Assembly (NCBI RefSeq): GCF_046054155.1
Contig: NZ_JBEQCT010000007.1
Location: forward strand, 1 to 64,000
Source of the DNA: Celerinatantimonas yamalensis
GTDB taxonomy: Bacteria > Pseudomonadota > Gammaproteobacteria > Enterobacterales > Celerinatantimonadaceae
Length of the DNA: 64,000 bases
Direction of reading: 5' to 3'
The position numbers and the translations under genes are program-made. Positions 27,008 through 36,705 of this stretch are shown here, piece by piece. Each line of letters begins with the position of its first letter. Position 1 is the first letter of the stretch. Below the pieces are notes generated by a model. It was not told the origin of the DNA and did no database searches. It worked only from the letters and a program-made list of their open reading frames with translations.

Positions 27008-27859
27008 TTATAACTGCATCGATTGACGTAGTTTTTTCATTGCATTTTTTTCCAGCTGACGTACACGTTCAGCCGAGACTTGATACTCGTCAGCAAGTTC
27101 TTGTAATGTCGATTTCTCTTCATCGAGCCAACGACGCGTGACGATATGACGGCTACGATCATCTAATGTATTAAGTGCACTGGATAATTTATTAGCGGCA
27201 TGCACTTCCCAGTTGTCTTGCTCAATACTGTGGGCAATATCTGATGATTTATCTTGCAAATATTGTACAGGAGCAAAGCTGCCTTCACGCTCATCATCAT
27301 CATTACTCAGATCAAAGGCCTGATCTTGAGCCGACATCCGTGATTCCATCTCGACCACTTCACGCTCAGACACGCCCAGTGCATTAGCAACGGTCGCAAT
27401 TTCATCTTGGTTAAACCACCCGAGACGTTTTTTAGATTTACGTAAGTTAAAAAATAGTTTGCGCTGTGCTTTTGTTGTAGCAATTTTAACCACACGCCAG
27501 TTACGCAGCACATATTCGTGAATTTCAGCTTTGATCCAATGGACCGCAAATGACACCAACCGAACACCATGATGCGGATCAAAGCGTTTCACCGCTTTCA
27601 TCAGGCCAATATTGCCTTCTTGGATGAGGTCAGATTGAGGTAACCCATACCCAGAATAACCTTTGGCAATATGCACCACAAACCGCAGATGGGACATAAC
27701 TAAGCGTCGAGCCGCTTTCAGATCACCTTGTTCCCACCAGCGAAGTGCCAACGCCTTTTCTTCTTCTTCTGTCAGCATGCTAATGCCGTTGACAGTTTGA
27801 ATATACGCTTCAATGCTCCCTTGGGGAACTAAAGCCATCGACGTTAAATTATCGCTCAT
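27008..27859 (-). CDS. rpoH: heat-shock sigma factor sigma-32
   Basis: Directs RNA polymerase to heat-shock promoters. 283 aa (E. coli 284). Region 2 with SDLIQEGNIGLMKAVKRFDP, the RpoH box QRKLFFNLRK that distinguishes it from other sigmas, and region 4.2 LQELADEYQVSAERVRQLEK. GAGG lies 8 bp upstream of the ATG. A matching sigma-32 promoter lies before hslV in this window. Not next to ftsEX, its usual neighbour, which is not in the window. Confidence 0.97.
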   Translation of the reverse strand: MSDNLTSMALVPQGSIEAYIQTVNGISMLTEEEEKALALRWWEQGDLKAARRLVMSHLRFVVHIAKGYSGYGLPQSDLIQEGNIGLMKAVKRFDPHHGVRLVSFAVHWIKAEIHEYVLRNWRVVKIATTKAQRKLFFNLRKSKKRLGWFNQDEIATVANALGVSEREVVEMESRMSAQDQAFDLSNDDDEREGSFAPVQYLQDKSSDIAHSIEQDNWEVHAANKLSSALNTLDDRSRHIVTRRWLDEEKSTLQELADEYQVSAERVRQLEKNAMKKLRQSMQL

Positions 27860-28247
27860 TCGCTAACCTCAACACATGATGAAATAACTAGGTCATACTG
27901 ATTATGAGTCTACCATGTAGACTCTCGCATTGCCAATGCCTAGCCCCACCCGCACACCGATATTAATAATAGTTTACCAAAGCCAATCACATTGTCTATC
28001 TAGACTAACCCTGATACTTAACTTCGCGATTACGTCTATCGAAAGATGCGATGTTAACCGGCTTGTTATAGCGAGATACGGCCCCTTGGAAGGCAATATA
28101 AACGCTGATCATACTATATTCACTTTCTTGGACTGTGGATCCATACAATGGTTCCATCGCATAAAAAAGCGCCCCCCAATGGCGGCGCTCAACCATGATA
28201 ACGATCATAGTTTAATCAATACATCATCGCGGTTAATGATCCCTAAA
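27860..28247. promoter_or_regulatory. rpoH upstream region with palindromes
   Basis: No gene. GAGTCTAC-CAT-GTAGACTC, a perfect 8-bp inverted repeat at 27906-27924, lies 47 bp upstream of the rpoH start, and a related GTCTA-TC-TAGAC lies at 27994-28005. Both share an AGTCTA-type half-site. The region between them and kduD holds the kduD terminator. Confidence 0.5.
28163..28190 (-). terminator. Rho-independent terminator of kduD
   Basis: On the minus strand a GC-rich stem (GAGCGCC ... GGCGCT) is followed by TTTTTT, 58 bp after the kduD stop. Confidence 0.75.
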
Positions 28248-29009
28248 TTATCGCGCTAGCCAACCACCATCAACAGCCACAGTGTAGCCATTAATATAAT
28301 CAGCAGCCGATGACGCTAAGAATATTGCAGGGCCAGCGACATCTTCTGGTGTGCCCCAACGAGCAGCAGGGATCCGCTCAAGGATCTCGCTAGAGCGATC
28401 ATCATCAGCACGCAGCGCCGCAGTATTGTTAGTCGCCATATATCCTGGGGCAATCGCATTGACGTTAATGTTGTGAGGGGCCCATTCATTAGCCAATAGA
28501 CGAGTTACACCCATTACCGCACTTTTTGAAGAGGTATATGAAGGAACGCGGATCCCACCTTGGAAAGAGAGCATCGAAGCGATATTGATAATTTTACCAC
28601 CATGGCCTTGTTTGATAAATTGACGGGCAACGGCCTGAGACATGAAAAATACCGCTTTGATATTCAAATTCATCACATCGTCCCAGTTTTTTTCTGTGAA
28701 TTCGATAGCATCTTGACGACGGATGATCCCAGCGTTATTCACTAAAATATCGACTTGACCAAATTCTGAGATCACTTTATCTACATGGCCATCAAATTGA
28801 CTTATATCGGACATATCAGCACGGATATCGAGAAATTGATGTTCGCCTTCAGCCATTTTTGCAATGGTATCGCTTGGCTCCGCAATATTAATTCCCGCAA
28901 CTTTACAACCTGCTTGGGCTAACCCCAATGCCATACCTTGACCCAAACCAGTATCACAGCCTGTAACAATTGCAACTTTACCAGCCAAATCAAATTTATT
29001 CAGAATCAT
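28248..29009 (-). CDS. kduD: 2-dehydro-3-deoxy-D-gluconate 5-dehydrogenase
   Basis: SDR-family enzyme converting 2,5-diketo-3-deoxygluconate to 2-keto-3-deoxygluconate in pectin/uronate breakdown. 253 aa from the ATG at 29009, equal to E. coli KduD; GAGG lies 8 bp upstream. TGCDTGLGQGMA cofactor motif, NNAGIIRR, catalytic YTSSK, and C terminus NGYTVAVDGGWLAR. Its partner kduI is not in the window. Divergent from kdgR, whose product probably represses it. Confidence 0.95.
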   Translation of the reverse strand: MILNKFDLAGKVAIVTGCDTGLGQGMALGLAQAGCKVAGINIAEPSDTIAKMAEGEHQFLDIRADMSDISQFDGHVDKVISEFGQVDILVNNAGIIRRQDAIEFTEKNWDDVMNLNIKAVFFMSQAVARQFIKQGHGGKIINIASMLSFQGGIRVPSYTSSKSAVMGVTRLLANEWAPHNINVNAIAPGYMATNNTAALRADDDRSSEILERIPAARWGTPEDVAGPAIFLASSAADYINGYTVAVDGGWLAR

Positions 29010-29093
29010 TCGAATTTCCTCACTTAATCGGAACACACCATCATAGGTATCTGTTGATGTTTAATATAACGCTAGAGAACCTTCTTTTCAATG

Positions 29094-29122
29094 ATTATGA
29101 AAAGGTGTTTTATTTTCATAAT
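29094..29122. promoter_or_regulatory. putative KdgR operator
   Basis: A perfect 10-bp inverted repeat ATTATGAAAA-N9-TTTTCATAAT sits 85 bp upstream of kduD in the kduD/kdgR divergent region. It contains TATGAAAAGGTGTTTTATT (29097-29115), close to the enterobacterial KdgR consensus AATGAAACANTGTTTCATT. Repressor gene and target gene flank it. Confidence 0.65.
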
Positions 29123-29129
29123 TTGAGTT

Positions 29130-29145
29130 AGCGATCTAGCTCACA
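29130..29145. promoter_or_regulatory. putative CRP site
   Basis: AGCGATCTAGCTCACA matches 13 of 16 positions of the CRP core TGTGATCTAGATCACA. It lies 120 bp upstream of kduD next to the KdgR-like palindrome; uronate genes are CRP-dependent in enterobacteria. Confidence 0.45.
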
Positions 29146-29315
29146 ATTTTTTTGAAGTTTATTCTCTGTACGGCTAAAATCATGTTTTATAAAATATGAA
29201 AACTAGCGTACTCTTATTCATAAGCGGCCTGCTGATCGTCGTCTTAAAGTTCAGGCCCTTTTCTTAAATGTAAATAAGCCTAAAAATTTATATATATATA
29301 AAGGTAACGACTATT

Positions 29316-30116
29316 ATGGGCACAACAAAACAGATTGAGTCAGTGTCTTCTGTACTCAAGGTATTTGGGATCTTACAAGCACTCGGTGAACAGCAAGAGA
29401 TCGGTATTACAGATATAGCGCAGCGATTAATGATGTCCAAAAGCACGGTATATCGGTTTTTACAAACGATGAAAACCGCTGGATACGTCTCCCAAGAAGG
29501 GGACAGTGAAAAGTATTCTCTCACTCTCAAACTTTTTGAGCTCGGATCAAAAGCCTTAGAGCATGTTGATATGATCGCCTTAGCCGATCGTCAAATGCGC
29601 TCAATCACAAAAAAAACTGGTGAAGCATTGCATTTAGGGGCATTTGATGACGATGCCATCATTTATATTCACAAGATCGACTCGCGTTATAATTTACGCA
29701 TGTATTCACGAATTGGTCGACGAAACCCACTCTACAGTACCGCAATTGGTAAAGTGCTATTAGCCTATCGCCCTGAAGATGAGGTTCGACAAATCCTCAA
29801 AAACATTGAGTTCATTGCCCACACCCAACATACTTTAAAAAATTTAGATGCATTTATTGAAGAACTAGCCAAAGTTCGCCAAGAGGCAGTCGGTGAGGAT
29901 TGTGAAGAACAAGAAGAGGGACTGCGCTGTTTAGCGGTACCTGTATTTGATCGCTTTGGGGTCGTTATTGCAGGGATGAGTATTTCATTTCCAACGATTC
30001 GCTTCGACATTGCTCGGCGTGATGAATATATCGCCATGTTACATGAAGCTGCGGCGACACTATCGAGTCAATTAGGCTATCATGATTACCCATCCTATCA
30101 CCACGTGACGGCATGA
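29316..30116 (+). CDS. kdgR: IclR-family repressor KdgR
   Basis: 266 aa (E. coli KdgR 263). N-terminal winged helix with EIGITDIAQRLMMSKSTVYR, followed by the IclR effector domain with YIHKIDSRYNLRMYSRIGRR, LYSTAIGKVLLAY and EEGLRCLAVPVFDRFG. KdgR senses 2-keto-3-deoxygluconate and represses pectin and uronate genes; kduD and the palindromic operator lie immediately upstream and divergent. AAGGT precedes the ATG. Confidence 0.92.
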   Translation: MGTTKQIESVSSVLKVFGILQALGEQQEIGITDIAQRLMMSKSTVYRFLQTMKTAGYVSQEGDSEKYSLTLKLFELGSKALEHVDMIALADRQMRSITKKTGEALHLGAFDDDAIIYIHKIDSRYNLRMYSRIGRRNPLYSTAIGKVLLAYRPEDEVRQILKNIEFIAHTQHTLKNLDAFIEELAKVRQEAVGEDCEEQEEGLRCLAVPVFDRFGVVIAGMSISFPTIRFDIARRDEYIAMLHEAAATLSSQLGYHDYPSYHHVTA

Positions 30117-30200
30117 GACAACGCGGCCAAAGAAGCATATCAGGCAAGTGCTTTAGATAGCATCTGATGCGAGATAGCTTGAAGACTACACGCACAGCAT

Positions 30201-30223
30201 TCAAGCCAGCACTGCTGGCTTGA
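30201..30223. terminator. palindrome between convergent kdgR and peptide transporter
   Basis: TCAAGCCAGCA-C-TGCTGGCTTGA is a perfect inverted repeat 84 bp after kdgR and 12 bp after the transporter stop. It could serve as a bidirectional terminator, but no T run follows on either side. Confidence 0.45.
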
Positions 30224-30235
30224 GCATGGATGGCT

Positions 30236-31732
30236 CTACACCTTACTTTGCTGGTCAAGGCGTTTCAGATAAGGAATTAACGCTATTGCAATCAATGTTG
30301 CGCCAACGGCTACGAAACCTAACTCTCGGAATAACTTGGTATAGATACCCAAACTTTCAATGGGATTGGCCACACCACTAGGGATGTTAGCAAAGTTGGC
30401 AACGACGCTCCCTAGGTATTGCGACAACCCCGTTGCCAGCAGCCAAGCGCCCATCATCATGCCTCGTAGAGAGGGTGCCACGTAGCGCGCGACCATCCCT
30501 AAGCCTAAACCAGAAATGAGCAGCTCTCCGACCGACTGAAAGAAGTACCCACCCACCATCCACATCGGCGACACATATCCATGATGCTGACTGATGCCAC
30601 TTATGCCATACAGGAAAAAGCCAATCGCCAATAACGCAAAACCCCACGCATATTTACTGGCCAAAGACGGATCTTTACCTTGGCGGCCTAGCGAGCCATA
30701 CAACCATGCTAAAACAGGACTCATCACGGCGATCCAAAACGGATTTAACACTTGAAATTGTTCAGGGGGGATATGGTAACCAAAGAGGATTAAATCAACG
30801 TTATTTTTAGCAAACAACGTTAATGAAGTGGACATTTGTTGGTAAAAAATAAAAAACAGAATGGTTTGTAATGTTAGGATCACCATCGCGATCAATCCGC
30901 TACGCTCAGCCGAGCTCGCTCGCACCAGTAAAATAACAAAAAACAGCGCCAAGCCTATCCCTGCAATACGCACCACCCAGTTAGCCAACTCCAAATGTTC
31001 GATCACATTGCCAACCGCCACGGACAACACCACCACACTGGCTAAAACTGCAATCAGCTTACCCATATGCATGGGGGCAAAATCAGGCTTGGAACCAACA
31101 CCTTGTAAAAATTTACTCTGCAATAAAAACTGCGCAACCCCAAAACATAGACCCAGCGCACAAACTAAAAAGGCCCAATGCCAACCATAATGAACCCGGA
31201 TAATGGGGGTCAACAGCTGCGACATGAACGCCCCAACATTGATAGACATATAGTACATGGTAAATGCGCCATCAAGCTGCGACTCATCATCTTCATAAAG
31301 TTTTGCCACTAAGTTATTCGGGTTAGCTTTAAACAGACCAGCTCCAACCGCAATCACGCCCATTGAGAGAAAAACCATGGTGTGTGACGTCATCTGAAAC
31401 CATTGATCCCAAGGTGTCGCTAATAGTGCATAGCCTATTCCTAATACAATGCCGCCCAGAATAGTCGTGCGCCGTGCGCCTAAAATGCGATCACCAATCC
31501 ATCCCCCTAGCACGGGCGTCAGGTAGATCATCGCAGCAAAAGCTCCCCATGTTAAATTAGCACGGGCGTCATCAAATCCTAAATAATTGATGGCGAACAC
31601 CACAATCAGGATCTGCATTCCATAAAAACCAAAACGCTCCCACATTTCGATCATGAACAAGGCGGTAAACGCCCGCTTTTTATGTATAGTTACCTGCTCT
31701 GGCACGACACCAGTTTCTGTTTGTTCTGTCAT
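30236..31732 (-). CDS. POT/PTR2-family proton-coupled peptide transporter
   Basis: 498 aa, 12-14 transmembrane segments. The family motifs are present: the ExxER-type EMWERFGFYGMQ in helix 1, GGWIGDRILGARRT, and the longer GLFKANPNNLVAKLYEDDES; FTMYYMSINVGAF is the second PTR2 signature. Imports di- and tripeptides with protons (relatives DtpA/DtpB). Which Dtp it equals cannot be fixed. It has a long upstream region and is not in an operon with rpmE. Confidence 0.92.
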   Translation of the reverse strand: MTEQTETGVVPEQVTIHKKRAFTALFMIEMWERFGFYGMQILIVVFAINYLGFDDARANLTWGAFAAMIYLTPVLGGWIGDRILGARRTTILGGIVLGIGYALLATPWDQWFQMTSHTMVFLSMGVIAVGAGLFKANPNNLVAKLYEDDESQLDGAFTMYYMSINVGAFMSQLLTPIIRVHYGWHWAFLVCALGLCFGVAQFLLQSKFLQGVGSKPDFAPMHMGKLIAVLASVVVLSVAVGNVIEHLELANWVVRIAGIGLALFFVILLVRASSAERSGLIAMVILTLQTILFFIFYQQMSTSLTLFAKNNVDLILFGYHIPPEQFQVLNPFWIAVMSPVLAWLYGSLGRQGKDPSLASKYAWGFALLAIGFFLYGISGISQHHGYVSPMWMVGGYFFQSVGELLISGLGLGMVARYVAPSLRGMMMGAWLLATGLSQYLGSVVANFANIPSGVANPIESLGIYTKLFRELGFVAVGATLIAIALIPYLKRLDQQSKV

Positions 31733-32171
31733 TTTTATAAATTGTCCAAATCAACGCAAAGCGCTATGGCGCCTGCCGAGAATTATCATGGCAACGATGC
31801 CACTAATTGATTCCATGTTGTATTTATTGGGGTATGAGAACACTACAGCTGAGTGCAAACGCAGCCTTAGTCCAGATTGCTTATCATGATCAGAAGTAAT
31901 TGAAGTGCACTAATCCATATCTAACTTCGGCGTCATATCCTTAAGACACCCCTTACAGATCAGTTCATGGCAATGACTCGATAGTCATCGAGGCTAGATA
32001 AAGCAAATAGAGGTACTGCATAACCGTGAAAATTGCCTTCCGTTGCACGCATAAAAAAGTCCAATGATCGCTCAATCATCGGACTTTTTTAAACCTGTAC
32101 GTCCAGTCGGTTGATCCATTGAGTAACATGCTTAATGGTTACAACTGAGCCAAACGTACTTAAATCCGCTA
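31733..32171. other. intergenic region, POT gene to rpmE
   Basis: No gene. It carries the rpmE terminator at 32053-32090; the rest (31733-32050) presumably holds the promoter of the transporter. No motif recognised there. Confidence 0.5.
32053..32090 (-). terminator. Rho-independent terminator of rpmE
   Basis: AAAAAAGTCC...GGACTTTTTT: a 16-bp stem with one mismatch and a 6-nt loop (CGCTCA on the plus strand), with A and T runs on either side, so it can act in both directions. It lies about 80 bp after rpmE. Confidence 0.85.
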
Positions 32172-32381
32172 TTACTTAGCGAATTTACCAAAACGTTTGT
32201 TAAAGCGATCAACACGACCACCAGTATCAACAACACGTTGTTTACCAGTATAGAATGGGTGACACGCGCCACATACATCTAAACTGATGTTACCGCTGCG
32301 AGTTGAACGAGTCTTGATGACATTACCGCAAGAACAGGTCGCAACCAATTCTGCATATTCTGGGTGGATACCATCTTTCAT
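32172..32381 (-). CDS. rpmE: 50S ribosomal protein L31
   Basis: 69 aa, MKDGIHPEYAEL start. Zinc-binding cysteines C16, C18, C37 and C40 show this is the zinc-containing C+ form rather than the zinc-free YkgM form. Divergent from priA, as in E. coli and vibrios. Confidence 0.97.
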   Translation of the reverse strand: MKDGIHPEYAELVATCSCGNVIKTRSTRSGNISLDVCGACHPFYTGKQRVVDTGGRVDRFNKRFGKFAK

Positions 32382-32634
32382 GGGGAAACCTCATTGTCAG
32401 GCCGTGTCGCTATCCAGCCCGTAGCCAGACACCACACGAATCATTATAAAAAAGAGAAATACTCTTATATTCAGGGCGCGCATATTAGCTGATCCAGCGC
32501 TATCAGGCAATCAGTTTACGCTGATTTTTTCACCATACATAGCACGAATCGGTTTAACTATGGCATCTGCCTACAGAGCTGATTACACTAAGTCGTCTCA
32601 TCGAAGCCATAAGATCGCAAGGAATTATCCTGTC

Positions 32635-34842
32635 ATGAATTTGATCCGTGTCGGCATGGCGACGCATCTGCGCCGTAATTTTGATTATAGCCTCCCGGCA
32701 CAGACCCAGCTGCCTGCGGTGGGTAGCCGAGTGAGTGTCCCATTTGGTAATCGTCAGATGACGGCGATTGTACTCTCACATCCTACCCAAAGTACTGTGG
32801 CGGCAGACAAACTACGCCCAATTCATCACATTATTGACACGCAAGCACTGCTACCACATTCTTTGCATCAACTGCTTATTTGGGCAGCCGATTACTACCA
32901 TTATAATCTGGGGGATGTCTATTTACAGGCGCTGCCAAAATTATTACGCCAAGGCTCGCCTGCGAGCCCCGTTCCGATTGACGCTTGGCAAATCACTGAT
33001 AAAGGCCAAGCTCGTTTGATTGAGCTCTCGCAATCGGCCAAAGCGCCCAAACAGCGCCAAGCACTGGCACTGTTTGATGACAGTCAGCAGCCCCAACCTC
33101 ACAGCCTGTTTAGCGCCGCGAAGATAAGCAGAGCAACCCTTAAAACGCTGGAAAAACAAGGGTGGATCCGTACTCAAGTTATTCATCCTCAATCACAAAA
33201 CTGGCAAGCAGACGTGCATCTGGCACAAACGCCCCTAACACTCAACCGTCAACAAGCGGTGGCCGTCGCGGCTATCAATCAAAACGTGCAGCAATTTGCC
33301 CCTTATCTATTAGAGGGGATCACCGGTTCGGGAAAAACAGAGGTCTACTTACAGATCCTTGAGCCCATTTTAAAAGCCGGGCGCCAAGCACTTATTCTCG
33401 TTCCTGAAATTGGCTTAACACCTCAAACTATCGCTCGTTTTAAACAGCGCTTTGAGCTTCCGATGGTGGTACTTCACTCCGGACTCAATGACCGCCAGCG
33501 GCTAGATGCATGGTTGGCCGCTAGAAATGGTGATGCAGCGATTATTATCGGGACTCGTTCAGCGCTCTTTACGCCAATGCAAGCCCCCGGCATAATCATT
33601 ATTGATGAAGAACATGATAGCTCATTTAAACAGCAAGATACGTTTCGTTATCACGCCCGTGACGTGGCATTAATGCGGGCGAAACTCGAACAAATCCCCG
33701 TGGTAATGGGAACAGCAACGCCCGCATTAGAAACCTTGCATAACGCCCTCACTGGCCGCTACCAACATCTGGAGCTAACCGAGCGCGCCGGCAATGCCGC
33801 ATTAGCTAAATATGAGCTGATTGATATTCGCCACCAACCCTTGCAAGCTGGGCTATCGCCTCAGCTGCTCGCCGCGGTGCAACAAACGCTGCGCCAAGGG
33901 CAACAGGTCATGCTGTTTCTCAATCGCCGTGGTTATGCACCTGCGCTGTTATGCCATGAATGTGGCGGAGTCGTCGAATGCGATCGCTGCGAGCGATTTT
34001 ATACGCTGCATCAGGCGCCGCCACATCTGGCCTGCCATCACTGCGGTAAACAGCGTCCCATTCCCGTGCAGTGTCAGCATTGTGGTTCGACGAATCTCGT
34101 CACCACTGGCGTGGGGACCGAACAATTAGAAAGTCAGCTCAAAACGTTATTTGCCGACTATTCCATTGCCCGCATCGATCGTGACAGTACTCGTCGAAAA
34201 GGTTCGTTGGATACAATGTTGCAATCGATTAGTGATAATCGCCATCAAATCCTCATCGGCACCCAAATGCTGGCCAAAGGTCACCATTTTCCCAATGTCA
34301 CATTGGTGGCTATTGTTGACATCGATCATGCGTTATTTAGCAGCGACTTTCGCGCGTCCGAGCGCCTCGCACAATTGTTTATTCAGGTCGCTGGACGAGC
34401 TGGACGGGCAGGAAAAGCAGGTAAAGTCCTACTGCAAACCCACCACCCAGAGCATGAATTATTGCAAGATCTGGTTAATAACGGGTATGGGCATTTTGCT
34501 CGGTTTGCCTTAGCCGAGCGCCAAGCCACTGAACTTCCGCCCTTTAGTTATCACGCCTTACTGCGCTTTGAAGCTACCGCGCTAGAAAAGCTGCAACAAC
34601 TAGCGCAGCCTCTAGAGACGCTAGCCAAGCAATCTAACCCTGGATCATGTTGGGTATTCCCTATGACCGAATCTCCGATTCCTAAGCGCGCAGGAAAATA
34701 TCGTCAGCAACAGCTACTGCAAGCACCGAATCGGCGCCAGTTGCATCAGTTAGTCAGCATATTGATTGATTGGCTCGAGCAATCTTCGCAAGCCAAACAA
34801 GTCCGGTGGTCAGTCGATATTGACCCAATCGACATGCTGTAG
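32635..34842 (+). CDS. priA: primosomal protein N' (replication restart helicase)
   Basis: Restarts stalled replication forks. 735 aa (E. coli 732) from the ATG at 32635 (MNLIRVGMATHLRRNFDY), with AAGGA upstream; the open frame begins 25 codons earlier without homology. Walker A GITGSGKTE, DEEH box IIDEEHD, GTRSALF, and the zinc-binding stretch with eight cysteines (CHEC, CDRC, CHHC, CQHC). GRAGRAGK near the end is helicase motif VI. Confidence 0.97.
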   Translation: MNLIRVGMATHLRRNFDYSLPAQTQLPAVGSRVSVPFGNRQMTAIVLSHPTQSTVAADKLRPIHHIIDTQALLPHSLHQLLIWAADYYHYNLGDVYLQALPKLLRQGSPASPVPIDAWQITDKGQARLIELSQSAKAPKQRQALALFDDSQQPQPHSLFSAAKISRATLKTLEKQGWIRTQVIHPQSQNWQADVHLAQTPLTLNRQQAVAVAAINQNVQQFAPYLLEGITGSGKTEVYLQILEPILKAGRQALILVPEIGLTPQTIARFKQRFELPMVVLHSGLNDRQRLDAWLAARNGDAAIIIGTRSALFTPMQAPGIIIIDEEHDSSFKQQDTFRYHARDVALMRAKLEQIPVVMGTATPALETLHNALTGRYQHLELTERAGNAALAKYELIDIRHQPLQAGLSPQLLAAVQQTLRQGQQVMLFLNRRGYAPALLCHECGGVVECDRCERFYTLHQAPPHLACHHCGKQRPIPVQCQHCGSTNLVTTGVGTEQLESQLKTLFADYSIARIDRDSTRRKGSLDTMLQSISDNRHQILIGTQMLAKGHHFPNVTLVAIVDIDHALFSSDFRASERLAQLFIQVAGRAGRAGKAGKVLLQTHHPEHELLQDLVNNGYGHFARFALAERQATELPPFSYHALLRFEATALEKLQQLAQPLETLAKQSNPGSCWVFPMTESPIPKRAGKYRQQQLLQAPNRRQLHQLVSILIDWLEQSSQAKQVRWSVDIDPIDML

Positions 34843-34954
34843 TTGATACGCAACAGCACGACTAATGAGCAGTAGTGTTTCAGGTGATTTGACGCTAAAA
34901 TAATCGCCCTGAAATTTATCCCAACCAATGACGTTAAACAGGTATTATCCAACC

Positions 34955-36703
34955 ATGAAAGAGCTCATCCATAACCTTCTCGAAGATACGATCAACTCAC
35001 TCAAGCAACAGGCACTGGTGCCGAGTGATCTGAACGCTCGTATCATGGTCGATAAAACCAAAGATAAAAGTCATGGTGACTTAGCCACCAACTTAGCCTT
35101 GGTCAACGCCAAACAAGCAGGTCAAAATCCTCGCCAATTCGCTGAACTTATTATTGCCCATCTACCTGAATCAGCATTAGTGGAAAAAACTGAGATCGCA
35201 GGGCCCGGATTTATTAATTTTTATTTAAATAGCCATTGGCTGGCAGGGCAAGTTGAGCAAATGGCTCGCTCAGAGCACTTAGGCCTTATCCACGATCAGC
35301 AGCAAACGATTGTCGTTGATTACTCAGCGCCAAACGTTGCCAAAGAGATGCACGTTGGGCATATCCGTTCGACCATTATCGGCGACGCAGTGGTTCGAGT
35401 TTTAGAAAGCTTGGGCAATAAAGTCATTCGCGCCAACCACATCGGTGACTGGGGCACTCAGTTTGGGATGCTGATTGCCAATCTTGAAGATGTTGCTAAA
35501 GAACAAGGAATTGATCCCACGCAAATCAGTTTAGCTGACTTAGAAGGGTTTTACCGGCAAGCCAAACAGCGTTATGACAGTGACGAAACATTTGCCTTGC
35601 GCGCTCGTAACTATGTAGTCCGTCTGCAAGGTGGCGATGAGTATTGCCATCAAATGTGGCGCAAATTGGTAGATATCACCTTAAATCACAATCAGCAAAC
35701 CTATGATCGCATGGGAGTTTCACTTAGTAAATCAGATGTAATGGGCGAGAGTCTCTATAACGATATGCTACCCGAGATTGTTGATGATCTGCTCAAACGC
35801 GGGATTGCACAAGAAAATGATGGGGCCATCGTGGTGATGCAACCTGAGTTTAAAAACAAAGATGGCGAGCCCATGGGCGTGATTGTCCGCAAAAAAGATG
35901 GTGGCTACTTGTATACTACCACCGATATTGCTTGTGCTAAATATCGCTACCAGACCCTTGGCGCCGACCGAGTGATGTATTTTATCGACAGCCGTCAACA
36001 TCAGCACTTAATGCAAGCGTGGTCAATTGTGCGTAAAGCCGGTTATATTCCCGAACAGGTTTCATTAGAACACCACATGTTTGGCATGATGCTCGGTAAA
36101 GATGGCAAACCATTTAAAACACGCAGTGGTGGAACAATTAAGCTGCGCGATCTACTCGATGAAGCGCAGACCCGGGCCGAAGCGATGATCTCAGAGCGCG
36201 ACTCTGATTTAACTGCCGACGAGCAAGCGCAAGTCGCTACGACCATTGCCATAGCTGCTGTCAAATATGCCGACTTATCCAAAAGTCGCACCACGGACTA
36301 TATCTTTGACTGGGACAACATGTTGGCATTTAATGGCAACACCGCACCCTATCTGCAATATGCTTATGCACGGATCTGTGCCATTTTCCGCAAAGCCGAT
36401 GTGGATTTAGACCAGCATAACGCCGCCGTTATACTTAATCAGCCCCAAGAAGAAGCCCTTGCGCAGCAGTTAATCGCCTTTAATGATGTGGTCCATCAAG
36501 TGGCTGACAAAGGCATGCCACACATACTCTGTAACTACTTGTATGACTTAAGCGGCTTATTTATGAGTTTCTATGAAGCTTGCCCAATGCTCAGCGCACA
36601 AGACTCACTAAAGGCCTCACGTTTACAACTGGCTGCATTAACCGCTAAAGTGCTCAAACAAGGGCTTGCCTTGTTGGGCATTAATACGTTAGAACGGATG
36701 TAA
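34955..36703 (+). CDS. argS: arginyl-tRNA synthetase
   Basis: Class I synthetase charging tRNA-Arg. 582 aa (E. coli 577) from the ATG at 34955 (MKELIHNLLEDTI). HIGH motif as HVGH in APNVAKEMHVGHIRST; the KMSK loop is replaced by the degenerate form usual in ArgS (GKPFKTRSGGTIKL). C-terminal anticodon domain ends INTLERM. Sits between priA and ftsN, an order seen in shewanellae rather than E. coli. Confidence 0.97.
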   Translation: MKELIHNLLEDTINSLKQQALVPSDLNARIMVDKTKDKSHGDLATNLALVNAKQAGQNPRQFAELIIAHLPESALVEKTEIAGPGFINFYLNSHWLAGQVEQMARSEHLGLIHDQQQTIVVDYSAPNVAKEMHVGHIRSTIIGDAVVRVLESLGNKVIRANHIGDWGTQFGMLIANLEDVAKEQGIDPTQISLADLEGFYRQAKQRYDSDETFALRARNYVVRLQGGDEYCHQMWRKLVDITLNHNQQTYDRMGVSLSKSDVMGESLYNDMLPEIVDDLLKRGIAQENDGAIVVMQPEFKNKDGEPMGVIVRKKDGGYLYTTTDIACAKYRYQTLGADRVMYFIDSRQHQHLMQAWSIVRKAGYIPEQVSLEHHMFGMMLGKDGKPFKTRSGGTIKLRDLLDEAQTRAEAMISERDSDLTADEQAQVATTIAIAAVKYADLSKSRTTDYIFDWDNMLAFNGNTAPYLQYAYARICAIFRKADVDLDQHNAAVILNQPQEEALAQQLIAFNDVVHQVADKGMPHILCNYLYDLSGLFMSFYEACPMLSAQDSLKASRLQLAALTAKVLKQGLALLGINTLERM

Positions 36704-36705
36704 CC

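Noticed and set aside
27930..28259. 109-codon plus-strand ORF upstream of rpoH
   Set aside because: Runs through the kduD terminator and the rpoH palindromes, lacks a ribosome-binding site and has no protein-like pattern.
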